64,000 bases of DNA, from the NCBI RefSeq assembly GCF_015207395.1, contig NZ_JADEWX010000011.1:1-64000 (forward strand), read 5' to 3'. How positions within the stretch are numbered: the stretch's first letter is position 1; each line of letters starts with the position of its first letter. Below, piece after piece: positions 33,277-41,755 of this stretch. The notes beneath the pieces are model-generated. The model had not been told where the DNA came from. It made no database searches and was given only the letters and a program-made list of their open reading frames with translations. A program made the position numbers and the translations under genes. The DNA is from Nodosilinea sp. LEGE 07088 (GTDB lineage: Bacteria; Cyanobacteriota; Cyanobacteriia; Phormidesmidales; Phormidesmidaceae).

Positions 33277-34755
33277 ATGTTTGAAGCCCTGTCTGACCGC
33301 CTCGAATCTGCATGGAAAAGCCTGCGTGGCCAGGACAAAATCAGCGAGTCTAATATTGACAGTGCCCTGCGGGAGGTGCGCCGTGCTCTGTTAGAAGCCG
33401 ACGTCAACCTCCAGGTGATTAAAGACTTTATCGCCCAGGTCAAAGAAAACGCCCTGGGCATTGAGGTAGTCAAGGGGGTCAGCCCCGACCAGCAGTTCAT
33501 CAAAGTGGTGAACGATGAGCTGGTGCGGCTCATGGGCGACACCAATGCTCCCTTGGCAGACTCGCCAACCAAGCCCACAGTGGTGCTGATGGCGGGTCTA
33601 CAGGGTACGGGTAAAACCACCGCTACCGCTAAACTGGCGCTACATTTGCGCAAAGAAAACCGCAGCACCCTGCTGGTCGCCACCGACGTCTACCGTCCGG
33701 CGGCGATCGATCAGCTCGTTACCCTCGGCAAGCAGATTGACGTGCCCGTGTTTGAGCTGGGCACCGACGCCAACCCCGTTGACATTGCCCGCCAGGGGGT
33801 TGAGAAGGCCAAAGCCGATGGCGTAGACACAGTCATCGTTGACACGGCAGGTCGCCTCCAGATCGACCCCAAGATGATGGCCGAACTGGCCGATATTAAA
33901 ACCGCCATTGCGCCCGACGAGGTGCTGCTGGTGGTCGATGCCATGACCGGCCAGGAGGCTGCCAACCTCACCCGCACCTTCCACGACGACATTGGTATTA
34001 CCGGGGCCATTCTCACCAAAATGGACGGCGATGCAAGGGGTGGGGCGGCTCTGTCGGTGCGACAGATCTCCGGCCAGCCGATTAAGTTTATTGGCGTGGG
34101 CGAAAAGGTAGAAGCGCTTCAGCCCTTCTACCCCGATCGCATGGCATCCCGCATTTTGGGCATGGGTGACGTGCTCACCCTGGTGGAAAAGGCTCAGGAA
34201 GCCGTGGACCTTGGTGATGCCGAAAAGCTACAGCAAAAAATTCTCGAAGCCGAGTTTGACTTTGACGACTTTCTCAAGCAAATGCGCTTTATGAAGAGCA
34301 TGGGCTCTTTGGGCGGCATTATGAAGCTGATTCCGGGCATGGGCAAGCAAATTACCGGGGACATGCTGGAACAGGGTGAGGCGCAGCTCAAACGCTGCGA
34401 AGCCATGATCAACTCCATGACCACCGCAGAGCGCAAACAGCCCAATCTGCTCGCTAGCTCCCCCAGCCGCCGCCGTCGCATTGCCAAAGGCTCAGGGCAC
34501 CAAGAAAAAGACGTGGGCAAGCTAGTCAGTGATTTCACCAAGATGCGCACCATGATGCAGCAGATGGGGCGCGGCGGCGGCTTTCCCGGCATGGGTGGCG
34601 GTATGCCAGGCATGGATGGCGGCGGCTTCCCCGGTATGGGTGGTGGTATGCCGGGGCTACCCGGTATGGGCGGCGGGGCTCAGCCGGGATTTCGTGCCCC
34701 CAGCAACAAAAAACAGAAAAAACAGAAGAAAAAGAAAGGCTTTGGCCAGCTTTAG
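33277..34755 (+). CDS. ffh: signal recognition particle protein Ffh (SRP54)
   Basis: A 492-residue GTPase. N domain at about 1-90; G domain with P-loop GLQGTGKTTATAKLA (about 107-121), DTAGRLQIDP, and TKMDGDARGGAALS; M domain from about 300 with the methionine-rich signal-binding helices (FLKQMRFMKSMGSLGGIMKL, IPGMGKQ). The C-terminus carries a Gly/Met/Pro-rich tail (GGGFPGMGGGMPGMDG-like units, about 430-475) and a lysine-rich end. It binds SRP RNA and targets nascent membrane proteins to FtsY; in cyanobacteria also photosynthetic membrane proteins. Identification is firm. The gene is followed by two MITE-like repeats. Confidence 0.97.
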   Translation: MFEALSDRLESAWKSLRGQDKISESNIDSALREVRRALLEADVNLQVIKDFIAQVKENALGIEVVKGVSPDQQFIKVVNDELVRLMGDTNAPLADSPTKPTVVLMAGLQGTGKTTATAKLALHLRKENRSTLLVATDVYRPAAIDQLVTLGKQIDVPVFELGTDANPVDIARQGVEKAKADGVDTVIVDTAGRLQIDPKMMAELADIKTAIAPDEVLLVVDAMTGQEAANLTRTFHDDIGITGAILTKMDGDARGGAALSVRQISGQPIKFIGVGEKVEALQPFYPDRMASRILGMGDVLTLVEKAQEAVDLGDAEKLQQKILEAEFDFDDFLKQMRFMKSMGSLGGIMKLIPGMGKQITGDMLEQGEAQLKRCEAMINSMTTAERKQPNLLASSPSRRRRIAKGSGHQEKDVGKLVSDFTKMRTMMQQMGRGGGFPGMGGGMPGMDGGGFPGMGGGMPGLPGMGGGAQPGFRAPSNKKQKKQKKKKGFGQL

Positions 34756-34857
34756 CAACGTCAGTTCGAGAGAATGCTTTTTCCAACCGGGAGGGGTGCC
34801 CGGAGTGCTTCGTCGTGGGCTCAGCCAAACGGCGGGATGGGTCAAAACGGCAATATC

Positions 34858-34962
34858 ATACGAAACCCGATTTGGGAAACCCCGATTCACAATCAGGAAC
34901 CCCGTAGGGGTATAGCATGCTATGCCCCTACAAACCGGGGGTATTCAGGCAGGATTTGGTAT
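34858..34962. mobile_element. MITE-like repeat, copy 2 (subtype A)
   Basis: 105 bp bounded by ATACGAAACCC and GGATTTGGTAT. The central palindrome is 34904-34931 with one non-Watson-Crick pair. It matches copy 1 at 6999-7103 along its length with few changes. Confidence 0.8.
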
Positions 34963-35162
34963 CAGACCAACCGTTCCTCACAGATAGATAGCTTAATGAC
35001 CCAGGCGAATCCACCCCTAGCCCCTCCTTGGAGGGGAAGGCAAGCCGGTCTTCCAAAGGTCAACGCTGATACCGAATTCAGGGTTTAGCTAGAAACTGGA
35101 GTTTTGGTTGGCTCAAGCGCAGTCTTGCCTACTTACCACACGATATGGGCTGCTGCTGCCTT

Positions 35163-35266
35163 ATACCAAATCCGAACCGCATAACCCCGATTCCATAAAG
35201 GCCAATCTGTAGGGGCGAATGGCATTCGCCCCAGGGAATCGGGGGTAACCAAACAGGATTTGGTAT
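35163..35266. mobile_element. MITE-like repeat, copy 3 (subtype B)
   Basis: 104 bp bounded by perfect 11-bp ends ATACCAAATCC and GGATTTGGTAT. The centre differs from subtype A: CTGTAGGGGCGAATGGCATT then CGCCCC. Closest copy is at 47679-47783. Confidence 0.82.
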
Positions 35267-35275
35267 TAGACGAAG

Positions 35276-35974
35276 CTAAAGGTTATAGGATCGCTGCTGT
35301 AAATTCAGCTCCTGTACATCCACGCTGGCGGGCAGGCTCAGCAGCCAATCGATGGCCGAGGTAATCGCGGCCATCGGTATCGGGGTCTGGGGGCCAAACC
35401 GGCCCGCTGCGATATCTAGCATGACTTCTTCGGTGGCCACGTTGCCAGAATTAATCACTGTGAATCCAATGTTTTGACTACCCAAGGCCAGCCGCAGCGC
35501 CTGTACCGCGCCGCGCAGGCCAAACTCGGAAGCCGTATTGGCCACTTCCACCGACGGGCAGTTGTCTAGCCCGCTGAGAGCGCCAATGTAGATGGCCCTC
35601 GAATTGGCGGCATGGGAAAGGTTCGACGCCAGCGATCGCGTGATTTCGATCGGCGCAATGGTGTTGACGCTCAGCACAAAGCGGGTTTCGGCGTCGGAGC
35701 TGCTGAGGAAGTCGTAGGCGTCGGTAAACGCCCCTGCTTCCCATACACCGCCCATAAAGAGCAGGGCATCTAGGGGCTGGTTGCCGAGGGCGTGAGCGAT
35801 CGCGGCAATGCCCTCTGGGGTTGAAATATCGGCCTGTATCCAGGTGCCCGCGACGGCGGCGGTTCTAGAAACAGACCATACTGCGTGGCCCTGATCTACG
35901 AAATGCTGAGTCACGGCGGCGCCAATGCCTCGGCTAGCACCAATGACGACAACGGTTCTTGGAAATTGATTCAT
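35276..35974 (-). CDS. SDR-family protein lacking the catalytic Tyr/Lys
   Basis: A 232-residue Rossmann-fold protein. The cofactor motif GASRGIG is at about 12-18. The usual YxxxK active site is replaced: in VEVANTASEFGLRGAVQALR the Tyr position is Asn and the Lys position is Glu. The rest (VNTIAPIEITRSL, FTVINSGNVATEE) is SDR-like. It may bind a nucleotide or partner rather than catalyse a redox step, or use another residue. It is the last gene of the five-gene cluster read away from the LysR regulator, 14 bp after another SDR-like gene. Confidence 0.78.
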   Translation of the reverse strand: MNQFPRTVVVIGASRGIGAAVTQHFVDQGHAVWSVSRTAAVAGTWIQADISTPEGIAAIAHALGNQPLDALLFMGGVWEAGAFTDAYDFLSSSDAETRFVLSVNTIAPIEITRSLASNLSHAANSRAIYIGALSGLDNCPSVEVANTASEFGLRGAVQALRLALGSQNIGFTVINSGNVATEEVMLDIAAGRFGPQTPIPMAAITSAIDWLLSLPASVDVQELNLQQRSYNL

Positions 35975-35988
35975 CCTTCAGCAGTGCC

Positions 35989-36639
35989 TCAATAGATTGT
36001 TTCGTACTCTCCATTTTCGGCAGTGTGGAGCTTCCAGTATTCTGTGGCGATGCGATCGCTGCTGTACTTTGGGTCATCGCCGTTGACCGTGCCGCAGATA
36101 GTGACGGTGCCCACTTTGATTGGCGAATCTTTGAGGGCGGCGTGGAGGGTGTTGGCCAGTACGCGAATTCCGGCTTTACCGACGGAAAGAGAGATGAAGT
36201 TGGGGTCGGGGTAGAGGGCGAAGCCACCGCCGGTAAAGAGGAGCGTGCCCTTTTGCTGGGCCTGCATGGCGGGAAGAACGGCCCGGGCACAGGCGATCGC
36301 CCCGGCGACATTGACCCGAAAGTCGCTGACTAAAGTGTCAAACTCGGTTTGCAGCACGCTCTCCATGCGAGGCACGGCGGCGTTGTAAACCAGAACCTCC
36401 GGCATCTCCAACTGGGTTTGCATGGCCACAAACGCCGCTTTTAGGGCTGCTTCGTCGCCAGCATCGGCCAAGAAATAGTGGGAGGTCGTGCCTTCTGATT
36501 GCAGCACGGACTGATAGCCTTTGAGCTTCTCTGGGCTGCGGGCGACCATCGCAATCTCAAAGCCTTCACTGGCAAATTTGCGGACGATCGCCATACCATT
36601 GCCCTCACCCATACCCACAATGGCACAGAGTTTTACCAT
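35989..36639 (-). CDS. SDR-family protein, atypical active site
   Basis: A 216-residue SDR-like protein. The N-terminal nucleotide motif is GMGEGNGMA (about 9-17), a variant of GxxxGxG. NAAVPRME and VNVAGAIACARAVL follow. The active-site segment reads FISLSVGKAGIRVLAN: Lys is present but the Tyr four residues before it is Leu. The remaining C-terminal part is short. It is read 31 bp after the ABM-domain gene and 14 bp before a second, even more degenerate SDR. Function inferred only as nucleotide-binding; substrate unknown. Confidence 0.78.
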   Translation of the reverse strand: MVKLCAIVGMGEGNGMAIVRKFASEGFEIAMVARSPEKLKGYQSVLQSEGTTSHYFLADAGDEAALKAAFVAMQTQLEMPEVLVYNAAVPRMESVLQTEFDTLVSDFRVNVAGAIACARAVLPAMQAQQKGTLLFTGGGFALYPDPNFISLSVGKAGIRVLANTLHAALKDSPIKVGTVTICGTVNGDDPKYSSDRIATEYWKLHTAENGEYETIY

Positions 36640-36670
36640 GGTTTCGCTCCTTTTTATTTTGAACGGAAAA

Positions 36671-37222
36671 TTACTGATTGGGATAAAGCCACCAGGCCAG
36701 CAGTTTAGTCAGTCGGGGCATAACCATATAGGTCATCAGAGTAACGGTGATAAAAATCAAAATGAGCAACTGCACCAGGGGTGGAAACAGGCCTAACCAG
36801 GCAGCTGGCAGCAAAGACAACATGCGGTTGATGACAAAGATAACGGCCCCGGTGACTATCACCATCTTGTAGCGGGCGGGAGGCTTGAGGCCAGGTTTCG
36901 ACGGCAGCGTAAACCAGGTTTCTAGACCTGTAATAATTGAGAATGTACCCTTGTTGAGGGTAAGTTCCTTAGCCTGGGCTAGATAGTTTTGCCGAGCAGT
37001 AGAATTTTCCCACTGCTTCAAATGATCCAGATGATCAAATTTAAAGATGACGCGATATTCCGATGGATTTTGTTGGCTGGGGCGAAAGACAGACGAGCCA
37101 AGATAACCTTCAAAGGTACTGGCAGTACCGATGATTTGCTCTAGCAGAAATTCAAACTCGCGCTCTTTTCCAGGTCTAACGCTCTGCATCACGTCTACCG
37201 TAACGGGAGGATCGCTTTGCAT
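36671..37222 (-). CDS. antibiotic biosynthesis monooxygenase (ABM) domain protein with membrane tail
   Basis: A 183-residue protein from ATG 37222 (the frame opens at 37264). Residues 8-95 form an ABM-type dimeric alpha-beta barrel (VMQSVRPGKEREFEFLLEQI, YLGSSVFRP, YRVIFKFDHLDHLKQWENS). Two membrane helices lie at about 118-140 and 142-168 (MVIVTGAVIFVINRMLSLLP; LVQLLILIFITVTLMTYMVM). ABM-plus-two-TM proteins are known in several bacteria without a set function. It lies 4 bp downstream of the SMP-30-like gene and 31 bp before an SDR, in the LysR-divergent cluster. Confidence 0.82.
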   Translation of the reverse strand: MQSDPPVTVDVMQSVRPGKEREFEFLLEQIIGTASTFEGYLGSSVFRPSQQNPSEYRVIFKFDHLDHLKQWENSTARQNYLAQAKELTLNKGTFSIITGLETWFTLPSKPGLKPPARYKMVIVTGAVIFVINRMLSLLPAAWLGLFPPLVQLLILIFITVTLMTYMVMPRLTKLLAWWLYPNQ

Positions 37223-37226
37223 AACC

Positions 37227-38123
37227 TTAGCCTTTGCTGAGCAGCGGTGCGCCTTCAACCCCAAGCTCTAGTCGCACAATTTGGGCGGGTTCGACTCCAC
37301 CCGGTGGCGGATAGGACATGCCCCCATTGTTGACGACGTAAAGCCCGGTGCCGTAGAAGGCCACAGCGGTACAGCCGGTTACGCCCTGTTCGGCCTCGGC
37401 GATAATGGTTGTGTTGCCATCGGGCTCGATGCGCACCACGCTATTGTAGACATGGGTCGTGCCGTAGAGATTGCCGTGGATATCGAAGGCAAAGTCATCG
37501 AGGTTGGTGCCCTCCACAAAAATTTCTGGCTCCTGCGGTGTATGGTTATCATCTAGTGGAATACGCACCAGCCGTTTTTGCTCGGTATTCGACACGTAGA
37601 GAACGTCGCCAAATCGCTTCAACCCGTTGGCTCCCGGAAATGGATTGTTGCTATCGGCGCGGGCAAGAAGCGGGTGCTCTAGCCAAATATTGGCGGTCTG
37701 AGTGATCAGATCAAAGGACCAAATCGCGCCTCGATAGGAGTCTGCCATCAGGTATTGATTAGCCGAAATCGGCGTAATGCCGTTGAGAAACAGGGCCCCC
37801 GGTAGCGTTTGCAAAAACTGCACTTCGCCATCGGCCAAAATGGCCACAAAAGGAACGCTTTCTGCATTCCAGCCGTTGATTAGAAGGCTATCTTCCTCAA
37901 TTAGGGCAATGCCGGTGACTTTACCCTCAAGCTTGGCATATAGTCCTAAGTTATTTTCGCGATCGAGCGTGATAATTTCTCCAGCTTCATGGCTGGTGAT
38001 CAATAGTTTGCCTGTGGGGGCGATCGCTAGATTCTCTAAAAAAGTATTGACGGGCAGTGTAACTAGGGTTTGCGACGGGGCGATCGCAACGGGCGTCCCA
38101 GCATAGATATCAGGTAATGCCAT
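37227..38123 (-). CDS. SMP-30/gluconolactonase-like propeller protein
   Basis: A 298-residue beta-propeller. Motifs [57 protein letters not shown] and [17 protein letters not shown] place it in the SMP-30/lactonase superfamily (Asn and Asp metal positions are seen in NGI/NGL and DDFAFD). No signal peptide. It is separated by only 4 bp from both the SnoaL-like gene before it and the ABM gene after it, so the cluster is one transcript. A lactone or ester substrate made by cluster enzymes is a reasonable but unproven guess. Confidence 0.8.
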   Translation of the reverse strand: MALPDIYAGTPVAIAPSQTLVTLPVNTFLENLAIAPTGKLLITSHEAGEIITLDRENNLGLYAKLEGKVTGIALIEEDSLLINGWNAESVPFVAILADGEVQFLQTLPGALFLNGITPISANQYLMADSYRGAIWSFDLITQTANIWLEHPLLARADSNNPFPGANGLKRFGDVLYVSNTEQKRLVRIPLDDNHTPQEPEIFVEGTNLDDFAFDIHGNLYGTTHVYNSVVRIEPDGNTTIIAEAEQGVTGCTAVAFYGTGLYVVNNGGMSYPPPGGVEPAQIVRLELGVEGAPLLSKG

Positions 38124-38127
38124 GATT

Positions 38128-38574
38128 TTAGGCCAAAATTAGAGGGGCTAGAACCGGTGCCATCAGCATTTCAAACTCCAGATTAGTAGCGCTGACGATA
38201 TTCTCAACAATCTTACTGTTGGCAAGGCGCATGACGTGGGTTTCATGGAAGGTAATCACGCGATCGCTTTTAGGAATACCAAAATAGTCTTTTACGTGCT
38301 GCTGAAATGACTTAAAGCGCACCACAACGCGATCGCCTGTGGCAAAACTATCCTCAATGACCAGCGATTTCACATCAGGAAAGGCTTCATAAAAGCCAGA
38401 AAAAACTTGTTTGTATTCCTCAATACCATCGATTGGCCCAGTGGGCTTGAGACCTGTAATAATCTGCACGCTTTCGTCTAGCAGTTCTTCTGCCAGACTC
38501 ATGTCACCCTTGCCTAAAAATTGCTCAACGTAGCGATGGGCAACCGCTATATTTTGGCTTTCTACTTCATTCAT
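38128..38574 (-). CDS. SnoaL-like (ester cyclase) family protein
   Basis: A 148-residue protein of the NTF2-like fold. The SnoaL signs are [20 protein letters not shown], a [20 protein letters not shown] loop, [20 protein letters not shown], and [16 protein letters not shown]. Members include polyketide cyclases and many proteins of unknown use. It is the first gene of the cluster, starting 91 bp from the divergent LysR gene. An ATCAAATTGAT palindrome lies in that gap. The last residues ([13 protein letters not shown]) are unusually hydrophobic for the family. Confidence 0.8.
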   Translation of the reverse strand: MNEVESQNIAVAHRYVEQFLGKGDMSLAEELLDESVQIITGLKPTGPIDGIEEYKQVFSGFYEAFPDVKSLVIEDSFATGDRVVVRFKSFQQHVKDYFGIPKSDRVITFHETHVMRLANSKIVENIVSATNLEFEMLMAPVLAPLILA

Positions 38575-38628
38575 CCTTGAAATTCCCCGACTTGCTTAAA
38601 ATCTACGATAATGGCAGAGTTCGGATAA

Positions 38629-38662
38629 ATCAAATTGATAATAAAGATAGAATGCATCAATT
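38629..38662. promoter_or_regulatory. candidate LysR operator
   Basis: ATCAAATTGAT (38629-38639) is an 11-bp palindrome of the LysR T-N11-A class, followed by a half-site ATCAATT at 38656-38662, directly before the LysR start and in the shared promoter of the divergent cluster. Confidence 0.6.
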
Positions 38663-38665
38663 CAA

Positions 38666-39610
38666 ATGATAGATCTGAGCGCTATTGACCTCAACCTGCT
38701 GGTGGCCTTCGAGTCTCTCTACGCCGAGCGCAGCGTAACGGCGGCAGCCCAGCGCATCCATGTGGGGCAACCGGCGATGAGTGCGGCGCTGGGGCGCCTG
38801 CGATCGCTCTTTGCCGACGACCTGTTTGTGCGGGTGGGGCGAGAAATGAGACCCACCGCCAGGGCCGAGGCGATCGCACCTCAGATTGCCTCGGCGCTAA
38901 GCACGGTGCGAGCAACCCTGGCGGAGCGACAAACTTTTGATCCAGCCCTGGCGACCAAGATATTTACCCTCGCCACTTCTGACTATTTTGCCAGTCTGAT
39001 TTTGCCAAAACTGTTGCCGGTGCTTAAAGACCAGGCTCCCCAGGTCGATCTCCGCCTCATCACGGTTGAGAAAGAATCCTTTGTGGAACTTTTGGAAGAA
39101 GACATTATCGATTTAGCATTGGGAACCTTCGCGGACTTGCCATCGCATATCGCGCGAGAAACCCTAGTTACGGAGAAATTTGTGGGTCTCTGCCGCCAGG
39201 GACATCCTGCAATTAAAACTGGCGGAGTTAGCCTGGAGAACTTTGTTGAGTTTCCTCACGCTCTGTTTACGCTGCGTCGCGATGCCATCGGTATTATTGA
39301 CCAAACCCTCGCCAAACAAGGATTACAGCGTCGGATTGCCCTCACCATTCCCTACTGGTTTACGCTGCCAGCGGCGATCGCCGCGTCCGATCTACTCACC
39401 GCTATTCCCTCCTGTTTACAGCAGCACTTTGTTGAGTATTACCCAGTGCAGTGTTTTGAGATTCCCCTCCAGCTACCGTCCTGGGGGATTGCGATGGTCT
39501 GGAGTAAACTACAAGATCGCGATGCAGCCAATCTTTGGCTACGGCACATTGTGCGAGACATTTGTCGAGAGCTAGACGGCACTGGTTTGCTAGCAGGGCA
39601 TACTGGATGA
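38666..39610 (+). CDS. LysR-family transcriptional regulator
   Basis: A 314-residue protein. The N-terminal helix-turn-helix covers about 5-65 (LNLLVAFESLYAERSVTAAA, GQPAMSAALGRLRSLFADDLFVRVGR). The effector-binding domain follows (about 92-300: FTLATSDYFASLILPKLLPV, LALGTFADLP, DLLTAIPSCL). It is of the NodD/PcpR-like class. It is divergent from the SnoaL/SMP-30/ABM/SDR/SDR cluster, the usual place for its regulator. The last codons overlap the reading frame of the IS1-like transposase by 21 bp, so the insertion may have altered its C-terminus slightly. Confidence 0.9.
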   Translation: MIDLSAIDLNLLVAFESLYAERSVTAAAQRIHVGQPAMSAALGRLRSLFADDLFVRVGREMRPTARAEAIAPQIASALSTVRATLAERQTFDPALATKIFTLATSDYFASLILPKLLPVLKDQAPQVDLRLITVEKESFVELLEEDIIDLALGTFADLPSHIARETLVTEKFVGLCRQGHPAIKTGGVSLENFVEFPHALFTLRRDAIGIIDQTLAKQGLQRRIALTIPYWFTLPAAIAASDLLTAIPSCLQQHFVEYYPVQCFEIPLQLPSWGIAMVWSKLQDRDAANLWLRHIVRDICRELDGTGLLAGHTG

Positions 39611-40264
39611 CCCTCTGCTAGTGAGCAATTCCAGCATCGTGAACGGACGAGAACAAAATCCCATTTTCATGGCTGGGGTGGCACCTTTTGCCAGTCCCCA
39701 ATGGGGTCTGACCCAATTATGAACCAGCCGTTGCAGGTCTAAAACCCGCTGTAAGCTCGGGAGTTTCTTCGCATAGAGATTTGCCCGTCTGCGATAGGTA
39801 CTACATCGCCTTCTCAAGGCTACATTCTGAGCCTCATTATGATTCGCCTGGACCACAAGCTTTGGGCTAATTGTGGTAAAAGGATGCTCAACTTTGACCC
39901 ATTCAACCCGCCGATTTCCTTGAGACCCCTTAATTTTCATGGCGACTTCTAAGCCCTCTCGCCAGACTTTGCGATAGCCATAACCTGGGTGATACTCACC
40001 GCTCAGGAGATAGACACTAGCCAGGTTCCACAATTGGTTTCCATATCGTCTTTCGCCATCGGAAAACCAACGGATGCCTTCACAGCCCTTGACCCACTCC
40101 CAAGCGGCCTCAACGCTGGTGGCAAAGAGTTGCTCGTCCTTGAGGCAGGCTCGCGCCCCGATCCAATAACGACTCTCACATCCAATAAAATGCACGGTCC
40201 AGCCTTCTGATTCAGCGGGGGGGAAAGTTCTCGCCGACGCGAGTGTAAACTTCATCCCCTTCAA
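39590..40264 (-). CDS. IS1-family transposase, second frame (InsB-like)
   Basis: A 224-codon open frame in the +1 register relative to the first ORF. Motifs: RWFSDGERRYG with the second catalytic Asp, ANHNEAQNVALRRRCSTYRR, and the C-terminal LVHNWVRPHWGLAKGATPAM that is typical of IS1 transposases in cyanobacteria. The first catalytic Asp lies in the first frame (EGDEVYT), so a working enzyme requires frame fusion. The junction is a run of seven C on the coding strand (40217-40223 on the plus strand as G). The real start is not its own ATG but the frameshift site. Confidence 0.78.
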   Translation of the reverse strand: MKGMKFTLASARTFPPAESEGWTVHFIGCESRYWIGARACLKDEQLFATSVEAAWEWVKGCEGIRWFSDGERRYGNQLWNLASVYLLSGEYHPGYGYRKVWREGLEVAMKIKGSQGNRRVEWVKVEHPFTTISPKLVVQANHNEAQNVALRRRCSTYRRRANLYAKKLPSLQRVLDLQRLVHNWVRPHWGLAKGATPAMKMGFCSRPFTMLELLTSRGSSSMPC

Positions 40265-40592
40265 CCGTCACATCAGACCCTTCAGGGGCTGGCGGTGACC
40301 ATTCGACAATCTTGTCCGCTAAACACTGCTCCCAACGTATTATCGTCGTATGGGACTTGCCAAAGGTCCGGCCCGTTGCTCGAACACCCATCCCTTCAGT
40401 GCGACCATTGAGCGCAAACGAAACCAGACTGCTGGAGGTGCGTAATCGGCTCATCGGCGTTCCTGTTCGTTCGTTAAAACGTTTCCCGCATTCTTGGCAA
40501 CGATATCGTTGCAACTGTGTTCCATCTTTTAACTGGTCAAATCCTCGTTTGATTACCTTCTGGCTTTGGCAATTTGAACAATGCATCGGCAT
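40212..40592 (-). CDS. IS1-family transposase, first frame (InsA-like)
   Basis: A 126-residue protein. The N-terminal zinc-finger region is CSNCQSQKVIKRG and YRCQECGKRFNERTG (four Cys); the helix-turn-helix follows (VRATGRTFGKSHTTIIRWEQ). It ends at ENFPPR just after the C7 run. With one C fewer (C6) the frame would continue smoothly into the second ORF. That could be programmed slippage as in other IS1 elements, which use -1 slippage, or a homopolymer indel that killed the gene. Here the fused product needs a +1 shift or loss of a C. Confidence 0.8.
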   Translation of the reverse strand: MPMHCSNCQSQKVIKRGFDQLKDGTQLQRYRCQECGKRFNERTGTPMSRLRTSSSLVSFALNGRTEGMGVRATGRTFGKSHTTIIRWEQCLADKIVEWSPPAPEGSDVTVEGDEVYTRVGENFPPR

Positions 40593-40857
40593 GCATCCAT
40601 TGAACTGTCAATATTTTAGCCAAGTCCTTTTAAGACACTAATGCCCCAGGACTGGAAAGGGTTTTAGCTTTTCGATAAAAATTCTCGCCAGAATTATAGG
40701 AAGTTTCTTACGTAAAATTCATTGCGATCTTACTTCGTTATTCAACAGGAAAATACCAATAGATGCAGATTTACAGCTACTTTAAATAGGAAAATAAACA
40801 AGATCAGGCCTGCTGGAAGTAGGCATGAATTAGATGTTCAAGCGCATACTGCCTTGA
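40593..40857. other. spacer between IS and response regulator
   Basis: 265 bp, AT-rich, no gene. It should contain the right end of the IS1-like element, but I cannot place its inverted repeat. Confidence 0.4.
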
Positions 40858-41520
40858 TTAGGGGCGGAGTCGATACCCCACCCCTCGAACTGTTTCAATG
40901 CAATTATCGCCTAGCTTTCTCCGCAGATGTCCAACATAGACGTTGACAATATTCGTGCCAGGATCATAATCGTAGCCCCAGATACGATCCAGAATTTGTT
41001 CTCGGGTCAGGACCTGCATCGGATGTCTAAGGAAAAATTCTGCAAGTAAAAACTCCCGAGTTGAGAGTTCGACAGGATGATCGCTCACCCAAGCCTGACG
41101 AGTTAAGAGATCTAGCCGGATATTCCTAACTTGTAAGGTTTTCTCCGGTTGAGTGCGGGGTAGTCGATTGCGGAGTTGGACTCGGATGCGGGCCAGCAAT
41201 TCTTCAAAGCTGAAAGGCTTAGTGATGTAGTCATCCGCGCCCCCTTCCAACCCCGTAACCGTGTTTCGCACCCCATCTTGGGCAGTCAGGACAATAATCG
41301 GCAACGTGTATTCCTCTCGTAGGGCTTTGAGCACGGACAAACCATCTCGATCGGGCAGGCCCAAGTCCAGAATCACTAAGTCAAAATCCTCGCTAACGCT
41401 GACTTGCAGCGCATCACGACCGGTGTTAACGGCGATGGTCGTGAAACCAAGCGCCTGCAGTCCGGACTCTAAGAAGTCGACGATGCGGGGGTTGTCTTCA
41501 ACTATCAAAATCCGATTCAT
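40858..41520 (-). CDS. OmpR/PhoB-type response regulator (orphan)
   Basis: A 220-residue protein. Receiver domain at 1-115 with Asp52 as the phosphoacceptor ([13 protein letters not shown]), Thr near 80 and Lys near 102 ([12 protein letters not shown]). Winged-helix DNA-binding domain at about 127-220 ([40 protein letters not shown]). It is clearly paralogous to the regulator at 45506-46171 (both contain [15 protein letters not shown] and [14 protein letters not shown]). Immediately upstream lies the decayed end of a histidine kinase, so its cognate kinase is lost. The kinase at 44065 may serve it instead. Confidence 0.93.
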   Translation of the reverse strand: MNRILIVEDNPRIVDFLESGLQALGFTTIAVNTGRDALQVSVSEDFDLVILDLGLPDRDGLSVLKALREEYTLPIIVLTAQDGVRNTVTGLEGGADDYITKPFSFEELLARIRVQLRNRLPRTQPEKTLQVRNIRLDLLTRQAWVSDHPVELSTREFLLAEFFLRHPMQVLTREQILDRIWGYDYDPGTNIVNVYVGHLRRKLGDNCIETVRGVGYRLRP

Positions 41521-41538
41521 AGATTGCTCTATCGAGAG

Positions 41539-41755
41539 TTAGCGGAACAGTATGGATATGAAGGAAGTTGCTCCCTGAACCCGATAGCTAGAGAGTTTAG
41601 CCTATCCACCGTAGGTTTGAGAAATGGCCCGAACCCAACCCGTGGTGTTCATCCTGGGTTTTGCTATGGGTCGTACGAGCAAAGCGTTCAAAAATTTTTG
41701 CCTGATCATTGTCAGCAATACCCTCTCCAATATCTCTGACCCAGCGGTTGCTAAG
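41539..41755 (-). pseudogene. decayed histidine kinase, C-terminal ATPase remnant
   Basis: Reading the minus strand without regard to frame gives RDIGEGIADNDQAKIFERFA then RTTHSKTQDEHHGLG, matching the intact kinase at 44065-45600 ([20 protein letters not shown], then [15 protein letters not shown]). After HHGLG a short deletion shifts the frame. The next part reads VRAISQTYGG, a stop at 41602-41604 where the paralogue has Trp, then AKLSS and VQGATSF, comparable to [16 protein letters not shown] and GQGSTF. The remnant stops 18 bp before the response regulator at 41520. The N-terminal 420 residues are absent. So this is a kinase of a duplicated two-component module that has decayed. Confidence 0.85.

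Larger units (their letters stand above)
34756..35275. other. repeat-rich spacer after ffh
   Basis: 520 bp containing two MITE-like copies (34858-34962, 35163-35266) and between them a palindrome CCCCTCCTTGGAGGGG (35021-35036) in a context CACCCCTAGCCCCTCC that is a common cyanobacterial spacer repeat (from memory). No gene. Confidence 0.6.
39590..40592 (-). mobile_element. IS1-family insertion sequence (ends unresolved)
   Basis: Two overlapping minus-strand frames encode an IS1-type transposase, InsA-like (40212-40592) and InsB-like (39590-40264). The outer limits and target duplications could not be found by eye, so the coordinates are those of the frames only. It lies between the LysR gene and the orphan response regulator. 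Confidence 0.75.
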
